Source: Aradus depressus (Eukaryota; Arthropoda; Insecta; Hemiptera; Aradidae). Taken from it: a stretch of 64,000 nucleotides of DNA. Positions 20,182 through 31,500 of the stretch are shown here, piece by piece; positions within the stretch are counted from its first letter, which is position 1, and each line of letters begins with the position of its first letter. A model generated the notes under the pieces. That model worked only from the letters and a program-made list of their open reading frames with translations. It made no database searches and had not been told where the DNA came from. The position numbers were made by a program, and so were the translations under genes. Location of the stretch: contig OY759227.1 of the NCBI GenBank assembly GCA_963662175.1, positions 9,084,501 through 9,148,500 of the forward strand, in the 5' to 3' direction.

Positions 20182-20220
20182 TTTAGACAACTATTAAATT
20201 TTATTCGTTTTTGTACAGGT
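19753..20220 (+). repeat. Polypurine tract and 3' LTR of BEL/Pao element 1
   Basis: TTTGGTGGGCGG (19753-19764) is followed by TTA and TGTAGCGGCCTC at 19768. The same GGTGGGCGG motif precedes the 3' LTR of BEL2 (33697-33705) and lies inverted before the BEL3 LTR (about 41102-41094). The LTR end is not certain. A run of 29 C residues at 20153-20181 lies near its 3' side. Confidence 0.6.
20153..20181. repeat. Poly-C tract (29 C)
   Basis: An uninterrupted run of 29 cytosines between GTTTTGAA and TTTAGACA. A comparable G-rich tract (seven G, A, then 17 G) is at 40775-40799 inside BEL3 LTR-like sequence. Exact length is liable to assembly or sequencing error. Confidence 0.9.
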
Positions 20221-20532
20221 TCACGATTCATCCATGTCTAGAAAAACTGTTTTTGCCACTCCCGATGAGATACGGGAAGAACTTCTGAGGTAAATAGCGG
20301 AACAACACTTGACCTCGACTAAACACCTTGATTTCTCTTCTGGGTTTCTATCATGTGACAGGTCGTTCAAACCGTCACAATATATAATAAGTTTGATCAA
20401 AGAGCCACCCAAAAAATAGGTCTGCTTTTGTAAAACTTTGCTTTTTCATTGGCAGAACCCCTCTTGCACAGAAGAATATGAAACAGTAAATTACCTCATG
20501 AACTTCGACAAAGTATAGCTATTGTTCTAGAA
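20182..20532. other. Intergenic stretch up to the hAT element
   Basis: I see no gene. A PIF- or host-like coding hint is absent. The last 8 bases (TTCTAGAA, 20525-20532) are the target duplication of the hAT element. Confidence 0.5.
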
Positions 20533-20887
20533 CATGTTTGGGCAACCTTTGACATGTTGCGGGCCAAACTTTAGTGTGCAAATACGTTCGCGGGCCGCGT
20601 AGATGGTTCAAAATAAAATAACGTTGGACTTTAAAGAAGTGTTCATAATTTTTAGCGATAGATATCAGACATGAAATAATAAGACAATGTTATTATAATA
20701 CAATTTATTAAAATACCAAAATGAAATGAAAAAAAAATAGGTACAATATTATAATAAAATCGTGAAATTTGGAATTATTACAAACTACGAAAGTTAAGTA
20801 GCGACACCGAAATCAATGAGACACTTGAGCTTGAATTTGGGAAACTAATCCATTGATGTTTGGATTAATTCCACTGATACAAAGACG

Positions 20888-21776
20888 TTAAGAATTTTCC
20901 AAATTATCTTCAGTGAGCCTTGTACGATGTTTTGATTTATTAACAATCATCATTGAAAAGAACTGTTCGCATTTATAAGTACTGCCAAACGCACAAATCA
21001 ATCTTCTTGCGAATTTTCTAAGCTGCGGAAAATGGTCTTCTTCGAGGTATTTTTTGAAGAAATCGCACAACTCCACGTCTTCAAATTTAGATTTTAGGAG
21101 TGAGTTTTCTTGAATCTCGATCAACTCCATTTACAAGTTTATTGGAGCATTTTGTACATTACTTTTTGTTGGATTAGCAAATAAATTGAAACAGTCTTCC
21201 ATGTTTTTGAAATCGCCAAATCTGTTCGAAAATGGCTTTGACAGTAACTTGAGTTCTTCAGCATATTGAGCATAAGCAATATTTTCATGCGCAGAGAGCA
21301 TGGAGAAATGGTAACTGTTACCAGACAGCATCTGTGCTTCCCACAAGCGGATTTTGTTCTGAAACGCTTTCAAATGGCTGTACAAATCATTTACTAGCTG
21401 TCCTTGTTTTTGAAGTTTCAAATTTAAATCATTCAAATAGCCTGTAAGGTCAACCAGAAATGCTAAGTCACATATCCATTTTGGGTCACTCAATTCAGAT
21501 AGTGGTTTATCTTTTATTTGCATAAAATCTGCTATCTCATTTCTAAGCTCATAAAACCGTTTCAGCATTTTCCCTTTGCTTAGCCATCTGACTTCACAAT
21601 AATATGTTACGTCGTCATATTCGGCTGATATTTCATCCAAAAACGCCTTGAACTGACGATGGGTAAGCCCTCGGGATCGAATAAAATTGATGGTTTTTAC
21701 TACTACATTCATAACATTCTGGAGTCGAATGGACTTAGAACACAAGTTCTGTTGGTGGATAATGGAATGAAGGACT
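20888..21776 (-). pseudogene. hAT transposase, C-terminal part, with one nonsense codon
   Basis: It resumes in frame right after the BEL2 duplication (HSIIHQQNLCSKS). It continues through VNFIRSRGLTHRQF-type and DVTYYCEVRWLSKGKMLKRF blocks, the long helical insertion and the C-terminal dimerisation region (TYKCEQFFSMMIVNKSKHRTRLTEDNL), ending at 20888. One stop codon (TAA at 21133-21131) lies between PINL and MELIEIQEN; relatives usually have Gln there. Apart from that and the BEL2 insertion the ORF is open, so the element was probably active not long before BEL2 landed. Confidence 0.9.
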
Positions 21777-22297
21777 TGTTAAGGCCGAATAGTGAAATAA
21801 ACTTTATAAAGACTATGGGGTATATGTGGAGGGGGTGACGCCATGTGTAAAGTGCATGTACTTTGTATAGTGGCCACTAGAAGGTCACGGTGGCCATTGT
21901 TGTTCTGTTAACCTGATGAGTCAAGTGCAGTCTGGCTGTCTGTAGAGAGGTGCCCTCAGCCCTTTGCTGCACAACTCACCACCACCTCGACCAGTGCCTG
22001 CCCTCAGCCCTTGCTGCAGGTATTGGTCAAGAAGCCCCAGAAGACGGACCCTCAACCCAGACGCATTGTGACGAGGCAGCTCCTTGGCGTCTCCACGCCA
22101 CCGCTCACCTACCCCGGACATTTTAGTATTATTTGTTTTATCATTTCTTACATTTGATTCGTTTCGTTTTGTTTCCATTCATTTAGTATTTTTTTTCATT
22201 ATTATAATTTGTTTCGTTAACCTATATACAGTCCACTTTATTTTGTTTTCAATTACCTTCTATCAATTATATTATTTATTTGCTCTAGGTACTAACA
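21777..22297 (+). repeat. 5' LTR of BEL/Pao element 2
   Basis: TGTTAAGGCCGAATAG to GGTACTAACA. It differs from the 3' LTR by about four substitutions and one single-base indel (AGAAGGTCAC versus AGAGGTCAC). The small ORFs inside it are shadows. Confidence 0.93.
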
Positions 22298-22497
22298 TAT
22301 GGTACCTCCAGGCCGGATGGCAATTGGCTTATTTGTAATAATTAATATTAGCATAGTGATTTGGCCGGCCGTGTTTAATATAATACTAATTAATTTATAA
22401 CCCGTCTTAAATCACCTTGTTTTCTTCCTTGTTCTTTTGTTTTTCTCTAATTGATTTTTTTTATTCTCTTTTTCTTTAGATATAATATTTATATTTT

Positions 22498-23490
22498 TTG
22501 ATCATGCCGCCGAAATTAAAGACAGGTAACGAATCTGTTTTAGCGGAACTTATTGACGAATTAGAGGACTTGCATAGTGACATCTCGCAGACTAAAAAAT
22601 TAGGACAAGCAGTCGCCACCGACAAAACTAAAATAAAAATATTTAAAGCTCGCCTTTCTAGGATGGATTCCATTTTTGAAAAATTTAATTCAATATTTTC
22701 TGATGCTAAGCGAATTGCAAATTCTTTGAGCAAAAGTGATGAATTACAATTAATATCGCAGTTGCGGAATGTGACCAGAGAGTATTATTATGAGGCGTTA
22801 TCGTTTGATATTGAGCCAGGTGATACGTCTTTGGGTCCGTCTATCAGTTCGGGGGTTGGGAGGACCCAGGGTCCTAGATGCAAGTTACCCACCATTCAGT
22901 TACCCGTCTTTCAAGGGGACTTAGCCACCTGGGCTTCATTTAGAGACACTTATATCTCCTTAATCCACTGCAATAATGAAATATCAGATGTAGAAAAGTT
23001 TCACTATCTTAAAACATCGTTAAAGGGGGTAGCTTTACAAACTATCTCATCCATCCCTATAACATCCCAATATTATTCTCAGGCGTGGCAAACAGTCATG
23101 CAGAAGTATGATAACAAACGACTGCAGGCTACCCACTTTCTTACAAATATCTTTAACTTTAAGTCTTCATTCAAATCCAATTTATCGTATTTAGAACAAT
23201 TCTCAAATGTTGTTTTGGAAAGCGCACAAGCGTTTCAAGCGTTGAAACTTGAAGACGAGTCAGGTTTTATCATTTTAACGTACGTCCTGAAATTATTAGA
23301 TCAAAAAACTAGGGAAAAATTTGAAACTGAACATAATAAAATCGATTTACCCACTTTGCAAGATTTAATCGATTTTGTCCATCGACAAAGTGTATTTCTT
23401 CAGTCGGAGAATCTAACGTCGGGCACGCCCTCTGCTTTCGCTCCTCCTTGCAAGTCCAACGAAAGTCGTAAAAAATTTTCATGTCGACTG
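22498..23490 (+). pseudogene. Gag of BEL/Pao element 2
   Basis: MIMPPKLKTG starts about 200 bases after the LTR. Residues 1-110 are helical/coiled (LIDELEDLHSDISQTKKL). The conserved BEL Gag core follows: KLPTIQLPVFQGDLATWASFRDTYISLIHCN, DVEKFHYLKTSLKGVALQTI and AWQTVMQKYDNKRL. It assembles the particle that carries element RNA. After residue ~325 a frameshift in an A/T run near 23470-23485 throws it into an unrelated tail. The true continuation, with zinc knuckles, starts in the frame beginning 23481. Confidence 0.88.
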
Positions 23491-24248
23491 ATGCCTCTGA
23501 GAGGTTCCAGTCTTCTTGTTCTTTGTGCAATGAAAAACATCGTTTGTACAGATGTAATACATTTTTATCCATGATCCCATCTGAAAGATTTGCTCAAGTA
23601 AAACGTTTAAGGCTTTGTTTTAATTGTCTTTCCCCCCACCATAACAGATCTAAGTGTTCATCGTCTGGGTGTCGGAAATGTAACCATCCACATCACTCTT
23701 TGCTTCACTTTCTTACAAAGGACACCTCTGTCACTAGAGATAAACCTGATCCTCAAATAACCCCGCCGGCTAAACAAGATCCCTCAGCTAAAGGCGCAAT
23801 TTTATCCTCATCGGTGCGGGGCGAACCTTGTGTCCTTTTAGGTACCGCTGAGGCTAGAATCAAAGATTCGAATGGAGATTTTCAAAAAATTCGAATGGTA
23901 TTAGATAGTGGGGCACAACGGTCTTTTATAACTTCGGCATGTGCCAAGAGGCTTGGCCTAAAACAGTACGTTAACTCGCAGATGTTGTGCGGATTCACCG
24001 ATAGCCCGATCCGAGGTGAGAAATTTCAGGTGAATTGTTTATTGGCCCCAAAAACCTCTTTTCAGCCCCAACTTGAAACCAAAGCTATAGTAATCCCTCA
24101 AATTACTTCAAAAATGCCCATGTCTCCTATACATCGAGAGGTTCTGCATTACTTTGAAAATTATTTCCTTGCGGATTCATCTTTTGGGGACCCGGGTTCA
24201 ATTGATTTTCTGCTAGGAGCCGATTTGTTCAGTGAAATTTTCGTATGA
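23481..24248 (+). pseudogene. BEL/Pao element 2 zinc knuckles and aspartic protease
   Basis: This frame continues Gag with C/H-rich knuckles (CSLCNEKHRLYRC, LCFNCLSPHHNRSKC, CRKCNHPHHSLLH, residues ~15-80). It then gives the retroviral-type protease: RMVLDSGAQRSFITSACAKRLGL (catalytic DSG) and the conserved IDFLLGADLFSEIF before a TGA at 24246. The next BEL block (TPVGYPNALKTIFGWVVVG) follows directly, so the stop is a mutation. The protease itself looks complete. Confidence 0.88.
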
Positions 24249-24254
24249 GAATCC

Positions 24255-25358
24255 TTGTCTACTCCTGTCGGTTATCCCAATGCTCTCAAAACGATCTTTG
24301 GTTGGGTTGTGGTAGGCCCCATGGATAACCCCTTCACTACCTCCGGTAAGGTGGCAACGCTAATGGTAGTTGACCAAACCCCCACTCTAGACGCTTTTTT
24401 AGAAAATTTTTGGGAAGTTGAGGATGTTTCCGGAGTTCAGGTCACCAATCCGGACGAAGTTCAATGTGAGGAACATTTCGTCCAAACACATAGTCGTGAT
24501 CAAACGGGTCGCTTTCGTGCGTTTACCTTTTAAAAATTTAGATAACATAACTTTGGGAAATTCTCATCATACCGCACTACATCGATTTCAAAATTTAGAA
24601 TACCGCCTAAACAAGAGTCCTGATCTTAAACTTGAGTATCCACATGTATTCAAAAATTATCTTGAGCTTTACATGTCCCCTGCGACCAGCCCAGATATTT
24701 CCTTCCTCGCCATTGTGTTTTAAAGGATATCACATCAACTAAATTACGAGTGGTATTTGATTCTTCCGCGCCTACTATATCTGGATCTTTAAATGATAAA
24801 CTTCATGTAGGGCCAAAATTACATTCAGACATTCGCGATGTCATTCTCCATTTTAGAAAGTATCCCAGCGCTCTGAGTGCCGATATATGTCAGATGTATT
24901 TGCAAATTGTGGTTCTCCCAGAGGACTGTTCGTATCAACCTGCATTATACCGTTTTGACTCTACCAAATTGATGCAAGAGTTTGAACTCAGCCGAGTAAC
25001 TTTATTCCCATTTATTGACTTAGTGGGAATCCTCAGGGTGGGCGGTCGCCATCCTATTTTGATGCCCTCCATGGCACATTTTGTAAATTTATCAGTAGAT
25101 CTTTACCACCAATATTACCTTCATGCCGGCCCGCAACTGTTACATTCTTTGTTGCAACGGCAATATTGGATCATGTCGGGGCGTCGTGTTATACGTTCCC
25201 GAATTCATATATGCATAAAGTGTTGGAAACTTCGTGCTACTACGCAGGGAAGGGCATTTATTAATGTGGGGGTAGATTTTGCAGGCCCTTTTTTAATTAA
25301 ATCATCCACACTTCGAAAGGCCAGCATAGTTAAAGCTTATCTTTCCTTGTTTGTGTGC
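24255..25358 (+). pseudogene. BEL/Pao element 2 Pol: shortened RT and integrase N-terminal part
   Basis: Frame-broken pieces give ALKTIFGWVVVGP, RLPFKNLDNITLGNS and then RT palm start (VFDSSAPTISGSLNDKLHVGPKLHSDIRDVILHFRKYP, ADICQMYLQI with the first catalytic Asp). At about 24955 the sequence jumps to FPFIDLVGILRVGGRHPILMPS, the integrase zinc-binding region (YHQYYLHAGPQLLHSLLQRQYWIMSGRR, CIKCWKLRA), and the start of the core (VGVDFAGPFLIKSS). The RT active-site YxDD, thumb and RNase H are deleted. The integrase is cut at 25358 by LTR-X and resumes at 33071. Confidence 0.85.
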
Positions 25359-26808
25359 TGTAATGTAAACAAACCCGTTGCCAAGACAACCGATGTCGAA
25401 GCGACGTTATTTTTTTGGAATCCATTAGAAGACGAAATCAAAGTAAAAGAAGAAAGAAAATTAAGAAAGAAGAAAAGAAAATGGAAATCTGAAGAACAAA
25501 ACAAGTTTAAAAAAAAGTAAGAATAACTTTAAAAGGAAGAAAAGGTGGCTGAAGGCCTAACCTTACAGTTATCAACAAACATTTTAAATAATAATTACAA
25601 GATCCACCGACTTCAAAATGAAACCAAATTTTCAGAAGGGATTATTTTCACACCCAGGAACAAAATGAAACGGCTAAAAAGAAGAAGAATGAAGAAAATT
25701 TCAGGAAATTATAAGCAAAATTAAGAAAAGATCAATAATTAAAAAACGAGTCGGTAGAAGGTTGTGAAAATTTTTAGGAAAAGACAGTTAATTATTAAGA
25801 AAAGATTAAAGAAGAAAAAGAAGAGAAAAACTGCCCACATCAGAAAGAAAAGCCAGTAGTAAATTTTGAATAAACGGTCAGTTCTAAAATACATCGAATC
25901 AACTAGGCCGGATCCCATCTGAAATAATACAAGTGATCCGAAAGTGTATACCACAAACTTTAAACACTGTTTTCGAGAAATGAAGAAGGCAAAATTAAAA
26001 AGAAAAGTTACAGAAAATTAAGATGACAATTTAGAAAAGAGAAGAAACGGAAGAAAGGAGAGAAAACACCAAAAAATATTAATATTTAGAAGTAAAACAA
26101 GAGACAACAAAAAAAAGAAACTCGAATTTGCTACCCATAATTCCGTGCGGAGGCAGTCAAGTGAGTCTATGCTGGGTTCTGGTAGAGGTGGAACCTGTGA
26201 GAGACTAGTCTCTGTTTTTTTGTTGAAATGTGTGAAAAGTAGTGAGTAAACAATTGAAAGTGAGTAAAAGCGACCGGTAAAAGATTGAAGGGATGTGGAG
26301 AGAGTGTGGACTCCAATTTTTATGTTAAAAAGTAAAATTTATTGTATATATGTTTCAAGTGTGACGTCACAAGGTAGTATCCATTTTTGTACATAAATTT
26401 TTCAATATGGCCACTTCAATTTTTCAAATTCATAAAATTTATTTTAGTAAAGCCAATTTATTTATAACCATGTTTTAATTTCTTTTAATTTCCCCAAAAT
26501 CACTCTCAATGAAATTCAAATTTCAAAACCCATAGGCCTTGCGAACCCCAATAATACCTTTGGAGGTAAGTACCAATTATTCAGGATACAATAGTTATAA
26601 TTAATAATCTATTTAGAATCATACCGGGAAATAATTTTTTTTATTTATTGGTACCGGTAACGTAAATTCCAAGAATGAAAAGAGTTATTTATGACATAGT
26701 TTTTTTCCTTGGGAGCCTCACTCCAAATCAGTATATAATTTTTTTTTATCTATTCAATTTAATATAACTATAGTCACATCAACATCAAGCATATGAAATA
26801 ATCTAGCA
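25359..26808 (+). repeat. 5' LTR of LTR-X copy 1
   Basis: 1450 bp, TG...CA. Near the start is GTTGCCAAGACAAC (25377-25390), one base from an RFX X-box-like palindrome. TGACGTCA, a full CRE palindrome, is at 26362-26369. Both sites recur in all three LTRs of the window. The middle is strongly A/G-rich. The internal region begins TTATGGCATCTCC at 26809; TGG at 26812 may start a primer site, but the tRNA is not identified. Confidence 0.93.
26362..26369. promoter_or_regulatory. CRE-like palindrome in LTR-X
   Basis: Perfect TGACGTCA, present also at 32624-32631 and 59677-59684, including in the more diverged second copy. CRE sites bind CREB/ATF-type factors. Promoter use here is inference. Confidence 0.4.
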
Positions 26809-26921
26809 TTATGGCATCTCCTTGTGAGGGTAATTTCTTGTTTTTTTTTATTTTTGCATTCTTTGACCAATAAATAACTCGCATAGAATCACCGAAACAT
26901 TTTTTTTAATATAGAGTAAAT

Positions 26922-27011
26922 ATGCCTAAAAGATGCATTTATTTAAAATCAGGAAGAATAAGGCCATGGGGAGATATGAGTTTCGTTGAGAGAGTGGGGA
27001 ATATTGTATGA
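26922..27011 (+). CDS. 29-residue ORF conserved in both LTR-X copies
   Basis: ATG at 26922 opens a 29-codon frame (MPKRCIYLKSGRIRPWGDMS...) ending TGA at 27009-27011, about 95 bases upstream of the coiled-coil ORF. The same frame with the same residues is at 60370-60459 in copy 2, although surrounding non-coding positions differ. It is arginine/lysine-rich with one Cys and two prolines. It could be a real small protein, an upstream ORF controlling translation of the long ORF, or chance conservation of young copies. I do not recognise it. Confidence 0.4.
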   Translation: MPKRCIYLKSGRIRPWGDMSFVERVGNIV

Positions 27012-27105
27012 AATTTTTCAATATATATATAATAATATTGAACACAATTGCGTTTGTTGCGATATTTATATAAATTTAATTTTGTTTTTGTATTAATATT
27101 TAATC

Positions 27106-28546
27106 ATGCCATTGACGAGAGGGGAAGCAAAAAGATTAGAGGAAGAGAACAAGGGGGAGGAATTTAGTTCTGACGAAGGGTCCGAAGTAGAGATTTCGGA
27201 GGAAACAGATAGGGAAATACCCGTTGCAATGGAGACCAGAGAGGGTACTAGTGAGGAAGTACAGGAGATTGAGGTGGTTAGTAAAGAGACAGAGGTAGGG
27301 ATGAAAGAGAAAATAGAAGAGAAACCAGACAAGATGGATAGATTCATGGAATTAATGATCCAGCAATTAGCAAATTTAAGTAGACATGAACACAAAATTA
27401 GGAAATTTAGAGACAAATTTAAGTAGTAAGATTGACGAACAGAAAACAAACATGACAAATTTAGAGACAAATTTACGAGGGGATATGACTAATTTGAGAG
27501 GGGACATTCAAGATTTAGAGGTGAGATTAGATAAGCAGGTGGACAGCTTGAAGGATCAAGTAGGGAGTTTAGAAATAAAAAATCAAGAGTTAGAAGACAA
27601 AGTTGATCAGGTAGCAGAAAGTTTAAAGGGGGAATTTAATCAAAAAATAAGCATTTTAAACGAGGGAGTGAAAATTCAGATGGAAGGAATAATCTGTAAA
27701 CTAAGTGTTGCAAAAGAAAACTGTGATGAGCGGTTTCAAATTTTAGAATCAAAGTTGTCAAGAGTTGGGGAGGACAATAGCGTCCAAACAGCTGCAATTT
27801 CTGAACGGATTAGCCATGTAGAGGGGATCCAGGAGGAAGGATTCAAGGGAGTTGTAGAATTAAAAAAAAAAATAGAAACCAATTCAGAAAGAATTAGTCA
27901 AATAGAAGGGGACTTGTCAAAATTAAAGGAAGAAATCAGTAAGAGAATGAGAAAGGTTCAAACTGTAGAAATAGATAAAGCAGGAGAAAACTTAGAAAAG
28001 CACTTAAATCAAAAAATTGACAAGTTGGATGAAGGGAATTCTGAAGTAGAAAAAGAGGTTGTTATTATTGACAGTCAGTCACAAGTTGATGAGGTAGAAA
28101 GAACAGAGAATAACAGTAGGGAGGAACAGACCCAAATTTTAGAGAAAGATGTGGAGGAAGAAAGTCAACAAGTAGAAAAATTAGAATTAAGTGAAATTCA
28201 AGAAAATAGGATTAATATTGATGTGGATGGACAGAGTGAAAGGAACATTTTGATGTTATTAGACAAAACAAACGAACAGACTGAGGACAACAAACAAAAG
28301 ACAAATTTTAATTTTAAAGAAAATATAGTTAAAACCTACAGACAAACTGGAAATAGAAAGGAGGCCAATAAAATACATAAGAACAATTTTAAAAAAAGAG
28401 TAAGAGAATTTAAACAGGTATTAAGGAGAAAATTAACACTGAATGAATATTTAGAGAAGGTGGATGGGATGTTTAGAGACACCATTCGCCGGGGCATCCG
28501 GAAAAAGAAAGAATTAAATTTGGGCTTTGCAATATTATTGCATTAG
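27106..28546 (+). pseudogene. Coiled-coil Gag-like protein of LTR-X copy 1, broken by an internal deletion
   Basis: It begins MPLTRGEAKRLEEENKGEEF, with a highly acidic N-terminus (residues 1-90). Compared with copy 2 it lost about 150 bp near 27380-27420, including several LETNL repeats, which shifts the frame. The downstream part stays open to 28546. That part is heptad-like coiled coil (NMTNLETNLRGDMTNLRG, LDKQVDSLKDQVGSLE, ISERISHVEGIQEEGF) and ends with a basic tail RDTIRRGIRKKKE. The C-terminal third differs strongly from copy 2 except for this IRRGIRKK end. No zinc knuckle is seen. By position it would be Gag. Confidence 0.75.
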
Positions 28547-31500
28547 CCACTTTTTATGGTGAACATTTTTTTTTTTTGAAACTCGAATGAGTTATGGACA
28601 GACAGACAAACCAAAACTTTAGACAGAAAACATACAGAAACTACGGATAAATGATATTTGCAATAAAAAAAAAAAGAATGAATGAATACATATTTTCGTA
28701 TGAATAAAGTTTATTTGAATTATACATACTTTTGATTGTTAAATGGTATAATAATAGGTTGATAGTATATAATATGTTGAAATTGGTTTAAGAAGTATTA
28801 TATTTTTCGTTTGTTTATTAACTAGTCGTAATTGTTTACGTGAACTCAGATGTTACGTTCGTAAAAGGGGGCTCATTCAGTTGAGTTGAATCGATCAAGC
28901 TGGATCGATAGTCAGAAAGAACTAGTGCAAGAAATAGACAACCCAGTTCATGAACTTTTACACCGGATCCATAGAAAGGATTAATCGTCAATATAGGTGA
29001 ATTTATTTAAGTAAAAATTTTTTTTTGATTATTATTGATAAAAATTAGTTTGAATTTACAAGTTTTAAATAGATAATTTGAATTAAGGATTTATTATGGA
29101 CTTAGTATTAGAATTTTTTTTTGTAGAATTTATTTAAATTAATCGAGAATGTAAGATGGAATAAATGAAGTAGATTAGTTTTGTTTTTAGTAGTATAATA
29201 AGCAAGCGGAGACTAATTGATCCCCTGCAATAAGCAAGCGGAGACAATTTGTTCTCTTGCAGTATATGGCGTCTGCACTTTGCTCAGCCTAGAAACAGTA
29301 GACAGAGAACTAGTCCGGTCTCTCCGAAGCTTGACGCGCTTCCTGAATGTCGAGTCACAGGACTGGTTCCCGACGGAGCTGTCGCTTGGTGTCGGAGAGA
29401 GAGAGTGCAGATTGCCTCCTCTCTTTGGCATTGGGGGTCAGTATCTGGAAGGAACGGTCCAACTGGGGGTCAGAGAAGGATTTTTAGCTGATCCTATGGG
29501 AATCGAACCTAGCCATCTCAGAAACATTTAGACAAAGCTAATACACATAAAACATACATTATTACGGGGATTTATGATTTATTTGATACATTTATGTTAC
29601 ACCGTACGGACAACACAACATTAAGAAACGAAATCATTTTACATTACTCAACTTACACAATACACAGGAGGGGATTTTGTATTATTTTGCATTTTTTATG
29701 ATTTTATTTGTATATAGTGTAGATGTGTTAATTTAGTATTAGAGGAATGAATGCTGGTATGAAAGAAATTGAGAGTGAATGATCGCGAAATAGGGGGGGA
29801 GACTATATATATATTTTTATTTGTGCAGCCATTTTTTTTTAACACAATACCACTATTATTTTTTGCATTTTCCCATAAGCGGAATTGTGCAGTCTTTTCT
29901 AACATATATACCACTATTATTTTTTGCATTATCCCATAAGCGGAATTGTGCAGTCTTTTCTAACACACACTGTTATTTTGCATTTTCCCATAAGCGGATT
30001 TGTGCAGCCAGTTCTAACATATATACCACTATTAATTTGCATTTTCCCATAAGCGGATTTGTGCAGTCTTTTCTAACACACATACCACTATTATTTTTTT
30101 GCATTTTCCATAAGCGGAATTGTGCAGTCTTTTCTAACACACATACCACTACTATTTTTTTGCATTTTCCATAAGCGGAATTGTGCAGTCTTTTCTAACA
30201 CACATACCACTACTATTTTTTTGCATTTTCCATAAGCGGAATTGTGCAGTCTTTTCCAACACATATACCACTATTATTTATGCATTTTCCCATAAGCGGA
30301 TTTGTGCAGCTTATTTTTTTTTACATATACCACTATTATTTATGCATTGGCATTGACCCATAAGTTGGTTTCTTACATCAGTACATTTATCTTTATTATA
30401 CATATATGTAAGACCGTAGGAAATGGAAGATTAGTAGATTTGCTGGCAAGTATTTTTTTAGTTTTTTTTTTGGGTAAAGAGAGTGAAGGGATAGGATTAT
30501 TCGCAGGAAGAATTAAGAATTTTATAAATAGTTTCATTTAGATATGTTTTGTTTAAGAAAAGGGGATGTAATATGTTTAATAATAAAATAATTAGAATAC
30601 ATGGGGATAATTTTTCTTTGAGACTTACCAGACGTTACTGAAAACTTAGATTTTGAGGAAGTTATTGAGGAAGTTAGAGCTATTAGAGAATAGATAGCTA
30701 GGTATTTATAATTTTTGTGAGATAGCCTACCCAAGGAAGGGAGGATCGACATTTTCTGCGACGATATATGAGAATAATAATCTACGATGATATAAGAAGT
30801 TATTAGGGTTTTTTTTTTTTGAGATTAAGAAGTTGAAGTTTTTTTTTTTTGAGCTATAGGAGGAGTTAGGGAATGGGCGAAGGCCTAGGTAACGTCGAAA
30901 TAATGGGATAAGGAATATTTATACTTTGTAAGGGGGAATTTTGTAACTTGAGAAGTTGACATAGGAAGTTGAATATTAATTGAACCAAAGATATGTGAAG
31001 AAATATTTAGAAAATGCGGTTGAGGGATGATGAACTGAATTTCGAAAGGCAACCCAATTATTATTTTTTATTTATGATTTGAAGTAGAATATAAATTTTT
31101 TTTTGAGATTAAGATAGAAAGAAAGATGGAAAGTAAGAAAAGATATTAAGTGGTGAAGCGGCAATATTATAATTAAATATAAATTTGGTTTGTTTTGGGA
31201 CATATGTCCAAAGGATATTAATTACAGTAAAGTTTGCATTTAGATAATAATATGTTCAATATTTTTTTATATGAAATTTAAAAGACAATTTTATTTGTCT
31301 TCCGCTCGTCCAAATTGTAAAGGACTGAGCTTAGTTTTTAATTAGTGTGTAAAGAATTTTTTTTGTTTAATGTAAATTTGTTGTAAATGACAGTGGGGAT
31401 TGAAGTGAAGTGACAGGTGCGAGATGAATTTTTGTTGAGGTGGTTTGTGAGCGTAGAGACACCCAAAAGTGCCGGTTCACGACGACCAATTGGAGGACGA

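Larger units (their letters stand above)
8720..20220 (+). mobile_element. BEL/Pao element 1 (degenerate), interrupted by a composite gypsy insertion
   Basis: A BEL-type Gag start (to 9011) is cut by the insertion 9012-18080 and resumes at 18081 in sense order. It continues with zinc knuckles, aspartic protease and a short pol start, then a polypurine tract (TTTGGTGGGCGG, 19753-19764) and a 3' LTR starting TGTAGCGGCC at 19768. Reverse transcriptase, RNase H and integrase are missing. The 5' LTR is not recognisable, so the left limit is approximate; the right limit (after the poly-C tract) is also a guess. Confidence 0.65.

Noticed and set aside
25739..25954. A 71-residue hydrophobic minus-strand ORF repeated in all three LTR-X LTRs (also 32001-32216 and 59054-59269)
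   Set aside because: It is the complement of an A/G-rich low-complexity LTR segment; its hydrophobicity follows from that composition, and conservation follows from LTR similarity.
27093..27470. Minus-strand Ser/Leu-rich ORF opposite the start of the coiled-coil gene (also 60542-60829)
   Set aside because: Shadow of the acidic coding sequence on the plus strand.
29217..29531. Two small overlapping ORFs conserved in both LTR-X copies (also 62681-62954)
   Set aside because: Several frames are open on both strands in the same GC-richer block, and none has a motif; the conservation is more easily a nucleotide-level signal or youth of the copies.
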